Shown: positions 1-11,335 of the stretch, piece by piece
Layout: every line of letters starts with the position of its first letter
Numbering within the stretch: the first letter of the stretch is position 1
NCBI RefSeq assembly: GCF_033807575.1
Contig: NC_084705.1
Coordinates: 11,774,019 to 11,838,018, forward strand
Source: Cydia pomonella
Taxonomy: Eukaryota > Arthropoda > Insecta > Lepidoptera > Tortricidae
DNA length: 64,000 nucleotides
Direction: 5' to 3'
Translations under genes and position numbers: made by a program
Notes under the pieces: model-generated
What the model saw: the letters and a program-made list of their open reading frames with translations, nothing else
What the model was told of the DNA's origin: nothing
Database searches by the model: none

Positions 1-2250
1 TTTAAACTTGTAAGATTGTATCTATGTTTGGCATTGCGGGGACAATGTTGTCGTAATGCTAAACTTAGGCTATGGTGGAGATTCTTTACTTCCTTATCTG
101 TGTTATTATATTGTGAGTTTTTTGTTAGTAAAATCTAACTTTGTTATTTTACTACCTTTATATGAGGTTAGTTTGTTATTTTATAAAGCCAGATCACTGT
201 TTGGACTAACAGTTTGTCCATCTAAGCAGCTTCTCCCTAACGGTGACAAATTGCAGCTGTTTAGAAGTCTTTTGCTCCAAGTTGAGAGGACTTGGCGTCT
301 CTTCTTTACCAACATAAGAGGCGAACAAACTCTCCCTAATCTCAAAGTCCAGCTGTTAGATGAATGTGAGGGCATCACGTGCGTGCCATTGGGAGTAATC
401 CCTACTCACTGAAGTCTGCAGTAATTGAGGCGAGGTCTCGTATTAAATATATTTATATTTTTCGGTACTCTGGTTCGTGCTTGTGCTGGTTGCAGGGAAA
501 ACTTCTGTCGTGATTGATACCAAACACAAACAAAGTCTTAGTCATGGCAGCGTTTCCCATGTTGCTAGTGCGGGTGTGGGCTAGGTTGCCGATGTTTTTA
601 TATACATGCTAGGGCGGTCTATTCTCATCCACCGTGCCCACGTGGCGATGAGGAGGGGGCCAATCACACAGACACTAGGGTTTGCTATACCTCGGTTTTG
701 TCGGCCGAATGCTTACAGCTTAGACTTAGGGATACACTTGTGTATGTTCCAAATCACTAGATCAATGGTAAGTACGATCTGTGTTCTGGACATACTAGAT
801 TAGGGACTAAGGGCAGGAATAGGGTAGAGTCACACACACTGTTATAGGGTCTGTCTTAGGTTTGGTCTATAAAGTTGATTGGTTGGTGTATATTTCTCTT
901 TTAAAGGTTCTAATGACGTGAAGCTATGGTTTTATATCTTGTACTAATTGCTAATATTAAGTGAAATATTGGTAATGGAGTCTAATTACCTAAATCTTCC
1001 AGACTGTTACTTATCCTGAGTGGAAAATTGAAGGTTACCTGTAAAATCTTTTATCTATTTATTTTCATTTCTGGGTTTTTTGGGTGTAGAGACGAAGTAC
1101 TGAGTATTGCAATCAGGTTCTAAGGTATTTATAAATTCAATTCCTAAATATCAAGTTGGGTTTAGGAACACAGGCTATTCTGGATTTAAGGAATGGTTTG
1201 TTTTAGAGACCCTTTGGCAGGCGAGCGCAGTCCATTGGAATCTTTGAGTGGAATAATGCTCACCTTGATATTTCGATCTCATAAAGTACAATAATGAGCT
1301 AAACTTGTACTTCGTTTATACATTTGAAAGGCATGGGAATTCAGCTTTCCTTTAGCTATGGGGATTAGGTAATGGCTTAGTAGCCTTAGTTTTTGGATAT
1401 GAAAAAAGATAAGTAAATGGTGTCTGACGAATACTTATCGCTTCTCTTCGTCAGCCCCTAGGATTGCATAGGTTTCGAAGCGTTGGTCATAGCCCGTCTG
1501 GCTAATAAGATAGGAGTAGGTGGCCCGATTGATATTGCTAACCGGAGTAAGAGTCTTCAGACCTGCATCTAGCATTAGAGGCAGCACGTGTGAATAATTC
1601 ACACCTCGTTTAGAAGATGATAGGATTGATAGGTATTAATATTTAATCTTAATATAAAAGTGTGTAAATGGGCTTAACCCAGGAGTGCTGCTTCAATGTT
1701 ACCCCGAAGACTTAATAGGAGTAGCAGGATTTTACCAAAAATATTTTTATATTTATATTATCTTACATGCTGCAATACTATTTTTATATTATCTTAAATG
1801 CTGCAATACTTTTCTAATTACTTAATATAAGCATATTTTAAATAACTTCAAAAATCACATTGAAGTTTCTGTATCTGTAACTTAAGGCTACACCCGACGT
1901 CAACGACTCGCGCGTGTGGGCGGAGCCTATATTCTTATCCGTGACATTGCTCATAACTTTTAGTTTATTATATCTATATTTTCTTTCTACTCATAAGGCG
2001 TTTTACTTAATATAAAAATGTTTCAGAATAACTTAGTATTACGGTGTTTTGCTGGAGGTGGAATCCTAAGATAATATCCTTTAAATCATTTCCTATCATC
2101 ATAATAAAATATGTAGTACAGTAAATATCTGTTTCTTAACATCTAGGTATTAAATAATTAGGTAGAATCAGAGTCCAAGATTTAGTTGTTACTCATTAAA
2201 GAATTAGGGTTCCGCGGTTCACTTCGAGGTATCCTAACCTTAACTAGACG
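1..2250. other. Unassigned region, no supported gene
   Basis: I cannot assign this stretch. An ATG-started frame of 118 codons runs from 56 to 412 on the plus strand, but it shows no motif I recognise and its N-terminal part is merely hydrophobic AT-rich translation. A good 5' splice-donor match (G followed by GTAAGT) lies at 767-773, without an identifiable exon before it. Base composition is mixed, with somewhat GC-richer patches near 600-720 and 1440-1600. No terminal repeats or retrotransposon domain were recognised. Confidence 0.4.
1752..1810. repeat. Short tandem duplication, 31-bp period
   Basis: A 28-bp unit beginning TTTATATTATCTTA is present twice, starting at 1752 and 1783. One C/A difference separates the copies and three bases lie between them. 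It looks like a local duplication in AT-rich DNA and carries no coding signal. Confidence 0.8.
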
Positions 2251-2261
2251 ATCACTTGGCC

Positions 2262-2448
2262 AAATTATTGTTGGGGTAAAATTGAGTAATTTTAAAGGTG
2301 GGATTGTTTACGATTAGGTTCAGTATTTTATTAGGTCTGGGGATTATTAGATGGGGTAGTTTGGGGTGTAGGGGTAAAATTATGGGAGTAGAATTTAAGG
2401 GTGGTATCAGCTTAAGGTGAGGTACATTTTGGTAGGTATGGGAAGGTA
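2262..2448. other. G-rich, C-poor strand-asymmetric tract
   Basis: By eye the plus strand of this tract has about 60 G and fewer than 10 C. It contains many GGGG runs separated by A and T. A long proline- and leucine-rich frame on the minus strand (2252-2458) is just a by-product of that skew. The cause is unknown. It abuts the 5' end of the truncated LINE at 2454. Confidence 0.7.
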
Positions 2449-2453
2449 CACGC

Positions 2454-2710
2454 TGCAATCACAACCTCCACAGATGGGGAATTTCGCCGACACCAGCCTG
2501 TGACTGTGGGGAGCCTATCCAAACAATCGCTCACATCGTAGAGAAATGTCCTAAGAGGCGGTTTGCCGGAGGCATGCAAGACCTGATTGCCCTCACAGCA
2601 GATGCAAGGGATTTAGGTTTAAAACTATAATTATATGTATATTTCTTTTTTTTGTAAATAACATTGTAAATCTTCAGCCAGGAAAAGCCATACGATATAA
2701 TAATAATAAT
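2454..2710 (+). mobile_element. 5'-truncated non-LTR retrotransposon 3' end
   Basis: From 2454 to 2630 one frame encodes the last 58 residues of a LINE reverse-transcriptase polyprotein and ends at TAA (2628-2630). The visible pattern is a Trp-Gly pair, then CDCG, then QTIAHIVEKC and FAGG. This Cys/His tail is typical of LINE C-termini. About 70 bases of untranslated sequence follow, and the element closes in an AAT microsatellite at 2698-2710, as expected for a target-primed insertion. The reverse-transcriptase and endonuclease domains are missing, so this is a dead fragment cut off at its 5' end. The clade cannot be fixed from the tail alone. On its left is the C-poor tract, and on its right the tandem-unit element starts immediately. 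Confidence 0.82.
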
Positions 2711-3277
2711 CTATGGATAGGTCTTCAAAAATGATATTTAGGTTTCTAGTATCATTTTTTTCTAAACTGAATAGTTTGCGCGAGAGACACTTCCAAAGTG
2801 GTAAAATGTGTGTCCCCCCCCCCTGTAACTTCTAAAATAAAAGAATGATAAACCTAAAAAAAATATATGATGTACATTACCATGCAAACTTCCACCGAAA
2901 ATTGGTTTGAACGAGATCTAGTAAGTAGTTTTTTTAATACGTCATAAAATTTAAAAAAAAATTTTTCATCATCATACCCATACATGTGGGGTATCTATGG
3001 ATAGGTCTTCAAAAATGATATTTAGGTTTCTAGTATCATTTTTTTCTAAACTGAATAGTTTGCGCGAGATACACTTCTAAAGTGGAAAAATATGTGTTAC
3101 CTGTAACTTCTAAAATAACAGAATGAAAAATCTAAAAAAATATATGATATACAATTACCATGCAAACTTCCACCGAAAATTGGTTTGAACGAGATCTAAA
3201 AGTAGTTTTTTTAATACGTCATAAATGGTACGGTATCATTCATGGGCGAGTCCGACTCGCACTTGGCCGCTTTTTTT
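2711..3277 (+). mobile_element. Tandem-unit interspersed element, 5'-truncated copy
   Basis: Two diverged copies of a roughly 284-bp unit start at 2711 and 2995, both with CTATGGATAGGTCTTC. Each has the same internal order: TTTGCGCGAGA, a C run, GTAACTTCTAAAATAA, then TTCCACCGAAAATTGG. The C run is 10 C at 2814-2823 and is absent in the second unit. The copy ends at 3216-3277 with TACGG, a hairpin (CGAGT CCG ACTCG), CACTTGGCCGC and a T run. The head present in the copy at 40466 is missing. No coding capacity or terminal inverted repeats are seen. A Helitron-like or other non-autonomous origin is possible but unproven. Confidence 0.75.
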
Positions 3278-3289
3278 AAATGCATATGT

Positions 3290-3815
3290 ATTTTACTTTC
3301 TTCGTATTCAAAATGAAAAGTAAAGTGTTTACTCGTCAGTCTCGGACTATTGGCGCTCTCACCGCGCGCCGCTTTCGTGCGTCAACACAGACCAGGCATC
3401 CTGTCAAACTACCTCGGCAGAAATGGGTGCCTTTCATCCCTTGGTTAACAATCTACTATATAACGATACATTTAGGATAACTATGCTTCAGAACCAGAAG
3501 ACTGAATAAAAAAAACCTTTAAAAAATGACTTAAAAAACGGTAAAATAAAATAATATCCCAATGAAAAAATCAACGATGATCAACTCTGGCCAAGGTGTG
3601 TATAAATCAGTATTTTATTATTTTTGTCATACTTATTCCCCAATTTTTTATCTATTTGATATATGTAGTTTTATATTACATACTTTTGACTTAATCATCT
3701 AAATGGCAAAATGTGGCCACCATTTTGCCGTTTGTAAATAATAAGCAATGAAATAAAACCATGTGACAAAGACTAAAAGTTGGGGAATCAGTAGGACAAC
3801 AATCAGATACAGAAG
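3290..3815. other. Unassigned, includes a moderately GC-rich patch
   Basis: A GC-richer patch at about 3336-3445 is open on the minus strand for roughly 35 codons and follows the end of the tandem-unit element. I recognise no domain in it and no clear splice sites flank it. The rest is AT-rich sequence with nothing assignable. Confidence 0.35.
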
Positions 3816-3817
3816 TT

Positions 3818-3884
3818 AATTGGTTTATTAGAAAACAGAATTCCACTAATGAGGGCGCCATTGGTCGGTCAACCCAGTCTTAAC
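3818..3884 (-). repeat. Terminal-repeat-like fragment with poly(A) signal (copy 1)
   Basis: Read on the minus strand, this piece runs through GGCGCCCTCATTAG and ends in TCTAATAAACCAAT. AATAAA is a polyadenylation signal. Related copies lie at 52862-52933 and 53404-53473. An end of this type fits a long-terminal-repeat fragment or a retroelement 3' end, but no flanking coding region or matched repeat was found. Confidence 0.6.
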
Positions 3885-4234
3885 AAAATAAACAATGTTT
3901 ATATTTATAAAATAGGTAGGATGTGTTTTCATGTCGATCATTTCTATCTATAAAAAAGAAGGAGGTTAATTGTTTTTGTATTACTCAACAGACAATATAA
4001 TAGGATATGAGACATACCGTTTCACGTTTAATAAATAATGACGCCGTTTGTAAAATAGCTGAAGGCAAATTGTAAAAAGTCTGCATTTTGTAAAAGACCT
4101 TACGACATTATACATCGCCGTTTGCAATTTATCGCGGTCTTTTTGGTCGAATTAGTTCTTTATTTTACCACGCGTGGCGCTGCATATGTAAACTATGAAA
4201 AACACTGGGGTGTCAATAAAATCTGGAGTTTGTC

Positions 4235-4420
4235 GGACTTGTTAGGGGCGCGGGGAGCGGGGGAGGCTGTTGGATCTGGGTGGCTCCAGCGCTGCGGAAG
4301 AGTAGCCTTTTGCCCTTGCGTGACGGAGCACACGGTCACTACACCCGGCTCCGCTCCTCCTCCTCCCTCCGCACCTCCGATTTCGCAATTCCTCTAGGGG
4401 CAGGACAGCAAGACCACGTG
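4235..4420. other. GC-rich island, no assignable gene
   Basis: This stretch is much richer in G and C than its surroundings and contains CpG dinucleotides and a CCTCCTCC tract. An open frame of 91 codons (4122-4397, plus) covers it but has no recognisable domain. It could be a promoter, an untranslated first exon or repeat-derived sequence. A CACGTG E-box occurs near 4415. Confidence 0.35.
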
Positions 4421-4740
4421 GGTGGATAGTGGGTTACTCTGATTCGGTTTTAGGTGACCTTGAAATTTTGTTGGCCTTGAGGATGGTGGTGTGGTATAAA
4501 ACGTAATATAAATTGATGTAACACCAAACCATGGTCACCCTTAGACAACCATCACGTTTACGTTGACACTGTTGAGCTCACTACCAATATGCCTTCTGCA
4601 ATTTGCATAAGGTTTCACGTTTGTAAAATGATGACGCCGTTTGTAAAAGGTCGAATCTTATAATTTGACTGCGACATGTCTACTTCTAAGTTTGTTCAGC
4701 AAGTTAGGTTTTAACTCATTTTTTATCAAAGTCGAGTTCT

Positions 4741-4852
4741 GAAGGCTTACCGCGAACCACGTTCGACGTGTTGCCTCCCTGTCACACTTACGTACGAATT
4801 TACAAGTGCGACAGAGAGGCAACACGTCGAACGTGGTTCGCGGTAGGCCTTC
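4741..4852. mobile_element. Long foldback (49-bp arms)
   Basis: The arms 4741-4789 and 4804-4852 are reverse complements at 46 of 49 positions, separated by a 14-base loop. The arm core reads CGCGAACCACGTTCGACGTG. No protein is encoded. The structure fits a palindromic MITE-like element, a kind I remember as abundant in Lepidoptera. Confidence 0.85.
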
Positions 4853-4992
4853 TGATGATGTCCAATGCGGTCCAAAAAATATGAAAAAAATCGTGAAAGT
4901 AAAGCTTAGTAAAAACATTTAAGAAAAAACTATAGCGAACCTGATCGGTCAAGCCGTTTTTGAGTTGTTCCAAAAAGTGTATGTTGACGAAC

Positions 4993-5050
4993 GGGTAACT
5001 ACGGAACCCGACACTGAGCAGGGCCCGACATGCTCTTAGCCGGTTTTTTT
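4993..5050 (+). mobile_element. 3' end fragment of tandem-unit element family (diverged)
   Basis: The order TACGGAACCC, GGGCCCGACATG, CTTAGCCGG and a T run matches the 3' end of the element family seen complete at 40466. It is closest to the fragment at 52785, with which it shares GGTAACTACGGAACCC. No head or internal unit accompanies it. Confidence 0.6.
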
Positions 5051-5054
5051 ATAT

Positions 5055-6590
5055 TTGGTCAACAAGTGAGTAATGAGAATAATTACAAAAAAACGACGTT
5101 TTCTTAAATAGACTATTTTTTTGTCTCTTCGTTAACTTAAACACCCTGTAGGTCCTAAGTACTAATCATAGAGTAAAAATAAACAAACCAAATTTGTAGG
5201 AAATTTTGTATCAAAACTTTTGTTCGAAGTAATTATAATGCTATTTGTACAGATATTCAAGATATGAGCAAAAATCTGAAAAAAGGTACCTTCAATCCCC
5301 CTACCCCCTCAGCACAACCCCCACCTTCGAAGATTTTTAATATGTTTATCTCTGGAGACTCTGAAGGCCAATTTTCAAAACTACAAGAATTATTTCTCCT
5401 AATTTTATTAATTTTCTTGAGCTATAATGAGATGCACTATGGTTGTTTAACTGTTGGTTGGAAGTAATTTAAACTCTTTTGTGAAGTCGATTTTTTTTAA
5501 TTAAAGATAGAGAAATTAGTTGAAAAAAATCATGGTGGATAATCGTTTTTTGTCGTCAGTATGGTACCAAAGTATAACTGCGTTACAAACTTCTTTTTAT
5601 TTACAAGCAAATACTATAAACAACTTAATATTCTTAAGCAATTTTCTGAGTACAAAGTGTTCTACGAGTAAGATCCTGTCTGATTTGTACATCAACACGT
5701 TGTCTGTTTTGGACATCTCTAAAGAGGTTTTTAGGTAAAAAGCTTTTGCGGCAAAGCCCTCCTAAAGGTTACCAGATGTAATGGCCGTGAAGGAGACGTC
5801 ACCGAGGCGCTACTTAAGGTATTTCCACAGAATCCTATGACAACATTTCTGTTTACTTATTTACTTTAGATATTTGGCTGGAGGGTTTCCCGTCAGAGGA
5901 ATTTATGTTGGACAAATAAGTGTGAAATATTATTTTATTGGATATTTCATTTCGACAGAGGTATTTAATTATCATTATTCATTAATAGGGAATCTGCTCT
6001 AAGTGACGGTAGAAATTTGATTGTGATTTTATTAAAATAAGGTAAGGTGCTTTTCTTATGACATAAATAACGGGTGATAACAAAAAATGCGAATTATTTC
6101 AGAGCTACGAAAAAATACTCATAAAACTTTTTTTCTACTCCCGTACTTTTATTTGTCAAGTCTTTAGTCTATTCAAACACGCATTTATGCCACATTTATG
6201 CATACACGCAGTATCTTTTTGGCACTTTTCAATACTTCGTGTAATGACCACTTAAAAATATTGTATGAATTTTAAATGTCATCTCTGACAAATAAGTGAA
6301 CCATAGACATGTTTTTTTTTAATTTCATTCATTTATTTTCCCAACCGTACCCTCCATTCTTCGCTACTTCTTGAATGTGGTTATTGTGGTTGTCGAATAA
6401 AAACTTAAATTTGGGTTTAAAAAAACAGTGTGTCTTTTGAGTTAAAATGGATTAAGACGAAAACTTAGTGTCTACGTCTGAAGAAATATCACCCATGGCC
6501 CAAAAAGTCACAAAAAATTTGCTGCCTTCAAAATCACCACATCTATACGAAAAATGAAATGATGACATGAAAAATATTGAAAAATAAGTG
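5055..6590. other. Unassigned AT-rich region
   Basis: Short open frames here (for example 5264-5467 and 5520-5738) are AT-rich and match nothing I know. No repeat copy was recognised. Confidence 0.4.
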
Positions 6591-6596
6591 CTTGGT

Positions 6597-6660
6597 CGTA
6601 GAAAAAGTATTGTATGCATCGTTGCTTCACTGATTCAAAAATTACTTGTGGCGTCTTTAT
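6597..6660 (+). repeat. Fragment of the GTATTGTATGCA repeat family
   Basis: The sequence begins GTAGAAAAAGTATTGTATGC and continues to a TTGTGGCGT motif. It resembles the left arm of the foldback at 21137-21316 with scattered changes. The right arm is not recognisable here, so this is probably a degraded copy. Confidence 0.6.
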
Positions 6661-6689
6661 TAACAATTATTCGATAATACTTGTGTAAT

Positions 6690-7920
6690 AGAATTACCTG
6701 GTATAATAGAATTATTGCTGGTATAGTATCAACCATTTCCAGGTACATCAGTTTTGCTAAAAGGAAAATAACCAGACATAGAAGTTTTTGTGACAAAATG
6801 AAATATCGATATGTCTGTTATCGATGTTACCTTAACGTTACCTATTATGCCGATATTTTATGAAGTGAAGGTAGCTACCGCAAAATACACAACACGTTCG
6901 ATATCTTCTTTAATATATTGATGGGTTTCTATTCTTGTAACGCTGTATACTTACTAAGCTTTATGTTTTTATTTTTAAGTACAAAATAAATGTAATAAAG
7001 AAATTATGTAAAGATTTGTAATTAAATTTCATTCTTGAAATTTCTCTGTAATTAACAGCAAGTAGATTTTACATCTCTTAATTATTTCTGTGACTGATTT
7101 ATCGATGTTAAATTTTTCAAACACTCGTTTTTGCCACAAAAACTTCTGTCTGAAAATAACTTTCATCATCCTCACTGAATGATTTCCCTTTGTAATTTCG
7201 AGTCATCTAGCGACACTGAGAGATAATGGTCGATTTTTACTGATCAGTGTATTCCGATTTCCGGGGCTCTTACCTTCTAGCAGCATTCCAGACCTATTTT
7301 TTTACGACAAATGAACGGTTGGTAACACTTAACAATTTTGGCGGCATCTCGTCGGCTCATGGAATTCATATAATTAAAAGTGCTTAGGAGTAAATTCAGG
7401 CTTACCTTCGTTATTATATTCGCTGGCCAGCCACTACCACTTTTGCGATTTATAGTCAAGGATGCAAGAATTCTATTTGTACAGAAAAACTTACTAGAAG
7501 AAACTAGTACATTTTTCTGTACTAAAACGACCCACTGTGTCCCTTTTCCCATGTTTAAGTTAGAATTTTTAAAATGTACAATAATATTTCGCAGAGTTTC
7601 TTATTTCGATTCCATTCTAATAAAAACAAATGTTTGAAAAAATATAACATTTGAAAATGAAGAATCTCAAAAGAACTAGCAACAACTTTATTAACGGCAT
7701 TTTTTGTTTATGTAAGTACATAGTTTTGTTTATAAGTCTACAGAAAATAATTCTTATTTTTTTGTTATCACCCGTTAATAGACATGAAAAAAGCAGGAGT
7801 GTAGATTCTAGTCAGGATAATAGGAAAGACAGAAGATTTTTAGATAGATACTATACTTGGTGTGTTATAAATACATGGTTAAAGTCTAATGCTCGTAACT
7901 AATAGTTATTTGTTTTGCGG
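6690..7920. other. Unassigned AT-rich region
   Basis: No gene is supported. A small imperfect hairpin has GTACAGAAAAA near 7480 and TTTTTCTGTAC near 7515. The overlapping open frames on the two strands here have no recognisable domains. Confidence 0.35.
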
Positions 7921-7923
7921 GGG

Positions 7924-7942
7924 GCAAAGTTGTTGTTTAACC
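7924..7942 (+). repeat. GGCAAAGTTGTTGTTTAA motif (copy 1)
   Basis: This 18-base motif recurs at 11890-11907, and a shortened inverted form lies at about 12033-12048. It appears to be a conserved piece of an interspersed repeat whose boundaries I cannot set. Confidence 0.5.
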
Positions 7943-7944
7943 GC

Positions 7945-10005
7945 TTGTGCTAAGGAGTTCTAAAGAACCTGGTCAATGTATTTGGAGGTATCATTATAAT
8001 TAGTCTATGTCAACCTGTTACTGTTAACAATCCCAAATGTTATTATTAGGTTGTCATGTTGATCATAATAATTCACAAAAAAGGAATCCATTATTCAATT
8101 TACGTATATAGGAACCATATAGATGTGTATGCTACGAACATAGCTGAAGGCATGATGTATACATATGCGGTGTGGTGCAGCATTTAACATCACATTTCAT
8201 CATAATAAATATTAGCATTTTAGGTATAATGTAATTTACCAGAGTTATCAGGGAGCACGACGCGTTGTAATGCCGGTAACAAACTAGCTAGGCGCCGAAA
8301 CGGAGACGGCAGGCGGTGATAAGCAAAATCGTTCTGCGGCATAATCCCCTCTCTAAAGAGGTATTATCCTCTAGACCACCAGCGCCTCCTAGCACCTGCT
8401 TTGTAAGCGCGGTGGACACGCTCTACTAACTGCTTTTTGTTTTACTGCTGGTTAAAAGTTGGAGATAAAAGGATTAAAATGATTCACGATGCGCGCAACA
8501 GTATTTTATTCATTTTATTGAGGTAAACCTAGTACAAACAGCCGAGAAAAACAAAGAGTTGTTACTTTTAGGTTATATTACAATTCCTTTAAGATTTCAA
8601 AACAAAAATATTGCTTTCATTAGATTGTACACATACTTAGGTTAAATATTTGAAAATTTATATGCCTGAATAGTTTTTTGTCGAATGAAGCCATTTATAA
8701 ATAAAATTTGTTTTTAAATAAAATAGTTTTTAAAGATTTGATATAGTAATCTAAATTGTATTTTTTTCAATGGCAGCATCTGTTCGTTGTACCCCTTACA
8801 TTTAATTAAATTACCTCTATGTGTGGGCTTCGGCTCCGCGCATGCCTCCCAAATGTTTGGTTGGAACACCATTGTTCCGTGTATGGGAAAGACATAAAAA
8901 TAATAGCAGATAGTTTAATAAAGACACAGCATTGCATTGAGTGGGTTTGCGGGAAGGGAGGCGCACTAATGCCCCTCGTAGCGCGGATTACTTCATGAAA
9001 TGGTTGCGCTTAGCGCCTCTCGGCGTGAAAGCTACCGGCGATCTGTTTGCTGCCAGGCACTCGACAATATCTACCTACAATCAAGTGTCAACAAGAAGGT
9101 CTTAAGGATTAAGCATCCCTGTAATCGCCTTAAACATAAGATGGGTCTGGCACTATAGAAAGAAATAGAGGCGAAATTAGAAATAATTTGAGCTAGTCAC
9201 AGTGTCAATTAACTCCATCGATCGATTTCGTGTTCTTCCTTTAAAACTATCTCCGCAACTAGGCATTTAAATTCTACTAATATAATTGAAAACGAGTGGT
9301 TGGTACAATACCACTAGGTTCCCAATTTCTATCGCTCGCCATTTTTCACAGATTTTCGATGTAGGAAATCGAGCGCTCGAAATACGAAAATCAGCCCCTT
9401 AAATACCAATTGAATACAACCTTCGGAACCGATTAAATACAATTATTTATTGTAGTAAATTCAACGTATATGTACTCAATATTATTTTGAGAATAAAATG
9501 AAATGTATGTATTTGTCAGAATGTGGTACATTGCTTTGCTTCATTGACGTGGCGGCGAAAAAGTTAACCTCCTGATACCCAGAAGCAATTGTTTTGTTTT
9601 TGAATTTGGAACCATTAGTTACATAATAAAAGTTCAAAATAGATTTTGGAATATGTACTCAGGGTCTTAGAAGGATTAGAATTATTATTTATAATCATGA
9701 TACTGTTAAGTATAGATTTGGATTCCTGTACTGCATATTGTTACATTTAGACCACAGTTATTTCTTGAATATAAGCCCATAGAAATCGGTGCTTGTCTGA
9801 ATATAAAGGTAAAGGGTAATGAAATAACTATACGAATTTACACGTTTTATCTTTGAGTATGTAGATACGGTGCTTTAATTACTTCCATCATTAATGTACG
9901 ATGGTACCCATTAACGCATAAATAAAACCACAAAATGAGCCACGCGGCGTGCAACATATTTACGGTATATAAGTACTTACTAGGTAAATAAGTTGCGTTA
10001 TACTT
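7945..10005. other. Unassigned region
   Basis: No gene, RNA or clear element is supported. Two GC-richer patches occur, at 8250-8430 and 8820-9070. A CTCTCTAAAGAGG hairpin lies near 8349. None of these carries a frame or structure that I can name. Confidence 0.35.
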
Positions 10006-10008
10006 AAG

Positions 10009-10310
10009 GTGACAGTCCATTTCTGACCGCAGCTGCACTACTGCTCCGACATTACTGCAGCGGCCTCATCGTGTCGGTGTTATTGTCAATTTCCATAGTA
10101 AAATCAATGACGGTACCGACTGCACGTAATATGGTAATTTTAACGTATTTCCGACCGCAGCTGCACTACTGCTCCGACATTACTGCAGCGGCCTGAATAC
10201 GTCAGTGTTATTGTCAAATTCCATAGTAAAATGATGACAAGACCGACTGCACGTAGCATGGTGATTTTTAGTGTTTCGTGTACATACGACCGCAACTGCA
10301 AACCGCACGT
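10009..10310 (+). repeat. Tandem dimer repeat, 128-bp period
   Basis: A segment starting GACCGCAGCTGCACTACTGC is present at 10025 and again at 10153, with nearly identical sequence for about 45 bases and related sequence beyond. A third, degraded start lies at 10288. The left edge, GGTGACAGTCCATTTC, recurs in inverted orientation at 13220-13236. This is an interspersed, partly tandem repeat with no coding content. Confidence 0.8.
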
Positions 10311-10487
10311 CAAATCTTTACAGAAATGTCTTTGGTCACAGATATTAGTAGCTCTAAGCAAAGAGGATATAACCACTACAATATAAGGAGTTTATTACAC
10401 CCGTGCATAAACAACCCCGATAGTTTCTGTGTTTCGCGGTAGTTCCTCTGTATCTTGGCGTTGCTCTTATTGTTTTTGTTTAATGTT

Positions 10488-10640
10488 TCCTGATAAATTC
10501 ATTTTGCCTACCTTGAAAATCTTAATTTGAAAATCGTATATTTGGCTCTCTATCGTTCTTGCCCTTTCGAGCTTATAGCTGTTCTCGGAAAACTACGAAA
10601 AAAGGAAAGAACTGTTTATTTAATGAATTTATCAGGTAAC
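10488..10640. mobile_element. Small foldback element
   Basis: The ends carry CCTGATAAATTCATT (left, near 10489) and its reverse complement (right, near 10620-10636), about 130 bases apart. The interior is AT-rich and non-coding. A short MITE-like element is the simplest reading. Confidence 0.55.
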
Positions 10641-10689
10641 TAATAATAGTGAAAAAACTGGAAAACTAGTTCGCCTTTGTATTAATGAT

Positions 10690-10757
10690 GAGTGTTTTTT
10701 TCCTGTTTTGTGTTCATTTTTGTACAATAAAAAGTTTTACTACTACTACTACTAAAT
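10690..10757 (+). mobile_element. LINE 3' tail ending in TAC microsatellite
   Basis: The sequence GTACAATAAAAAGTTTTAC is followed by (TAC)n at 10737-10756. A poly(A)-type signal close to a simple repeat resembles the LINE ends at 41516 and 46505. No coding part is attached. Confidence 0.5.
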
Positions 10758-11052
10758 TACAGGACGCACTTATGTGTTAGAATAAGATCGATGTAGGTAT
10801 GCTAACCATTATCGTACAATCATGTACACATAGCATAAAAATGTGACAACATAATATTTCTATGATGATTCTAATACTGAACGGAGTGGTCGTATGCAAT
10901 TTCCTCTCTCTTTCCTCTTTCTCTCTTTTTCCAAATTTTGACTGAGAAAATGTTTTGAATGAAATAGCTTACTCTGTATCCTCTATATTTGTGTTAGGAT
11001 ACTACGAAACCACAGTAGATTACATTTTTTAGTGGCAACAATGGTCGCGCAC

Positions 11053-11240
11053 TGTGCGGCTTAAGAGGAATTTCCTCCCGCGGGCGCTCCGGCTTTAGTA
11101 TGAGCTCCCTGCTGAGGTTTTTCTGAAGGTCTACAGTAGGGGTTCTTGAAAAAAGAAGTGTACAGGTTTTTAAAGGGTCGGCAACGCGCATGTATCACTT
11201 CTGGAGTTAAAGGCGTGCTTAGGAGTTTCAGTGACGCTTA
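11053..11240 (+). mobile_element. Broken reverse-transcriptase C-terminus (LINE)
   Basis: The plus strand encodes the end of a LINE reverse transcriptase of the same general type as the remnant at 24980-25755. In the first frame one sees RNFLPRALRL, then an in-frame TAG where a Trp codon is usual (TGG to TAG), then YELPAEVF. After a frame change near 11145 the run VYRFLKGRQRACITSG follows. FLKGRQR is a characteristic end of Jockey/CR1-type polyproteins in insects, from my knowledge of the family. At least one nonsense change and one frameshift make it non-functional, and the palm and catalytic domain are absent. It lies between the tandem dimer at 10009 and the TIR element at 11336. Confidence 0.78.
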
Positions 11241-11335
11241 TATTTAACAGGATTAATTACTGAATTCTCGCTGACAGTACCGTGGCACAGTGAATTTGGC
11301 GTGATAAAATGTGAAAGTGTCGTAATATCATATTA

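Larger units (their letters stand above)
3724..4648 (+). repeat. Dispersed GCCGTTTGTAAA motif cluster
   Basis: The short motif GCCGTTTGTAAA occurs at about 3726, 4042 and 4634, and a diverged form (GCCGTTTGCAAT) lies at about 4113. Two of the copies share a longer context, ATGACGCCGTTTGTAAAA. They sit in 0.9 kb around a GC-rich island and may be remnants of a short repeat. I know of no function. Confidence 0.55.

Noticed and set aside
56..412. 118-codon ATG-started frame on the plus strand as a gene
   Set aside because: No domain, signal or family resemblance, and the N-terminal half is typical hydrophobic AT-rich translation.
2252..2458. Proline/leucine-rich minus-strand frame
   Set aside because: It is a by-product of the C-poor tract on the opposite strand.
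4122..4397. 91-codon frame over the GC-rich island
   Set aside because: GC richness removes stops, and no recognisable motif or splice structure supports it.
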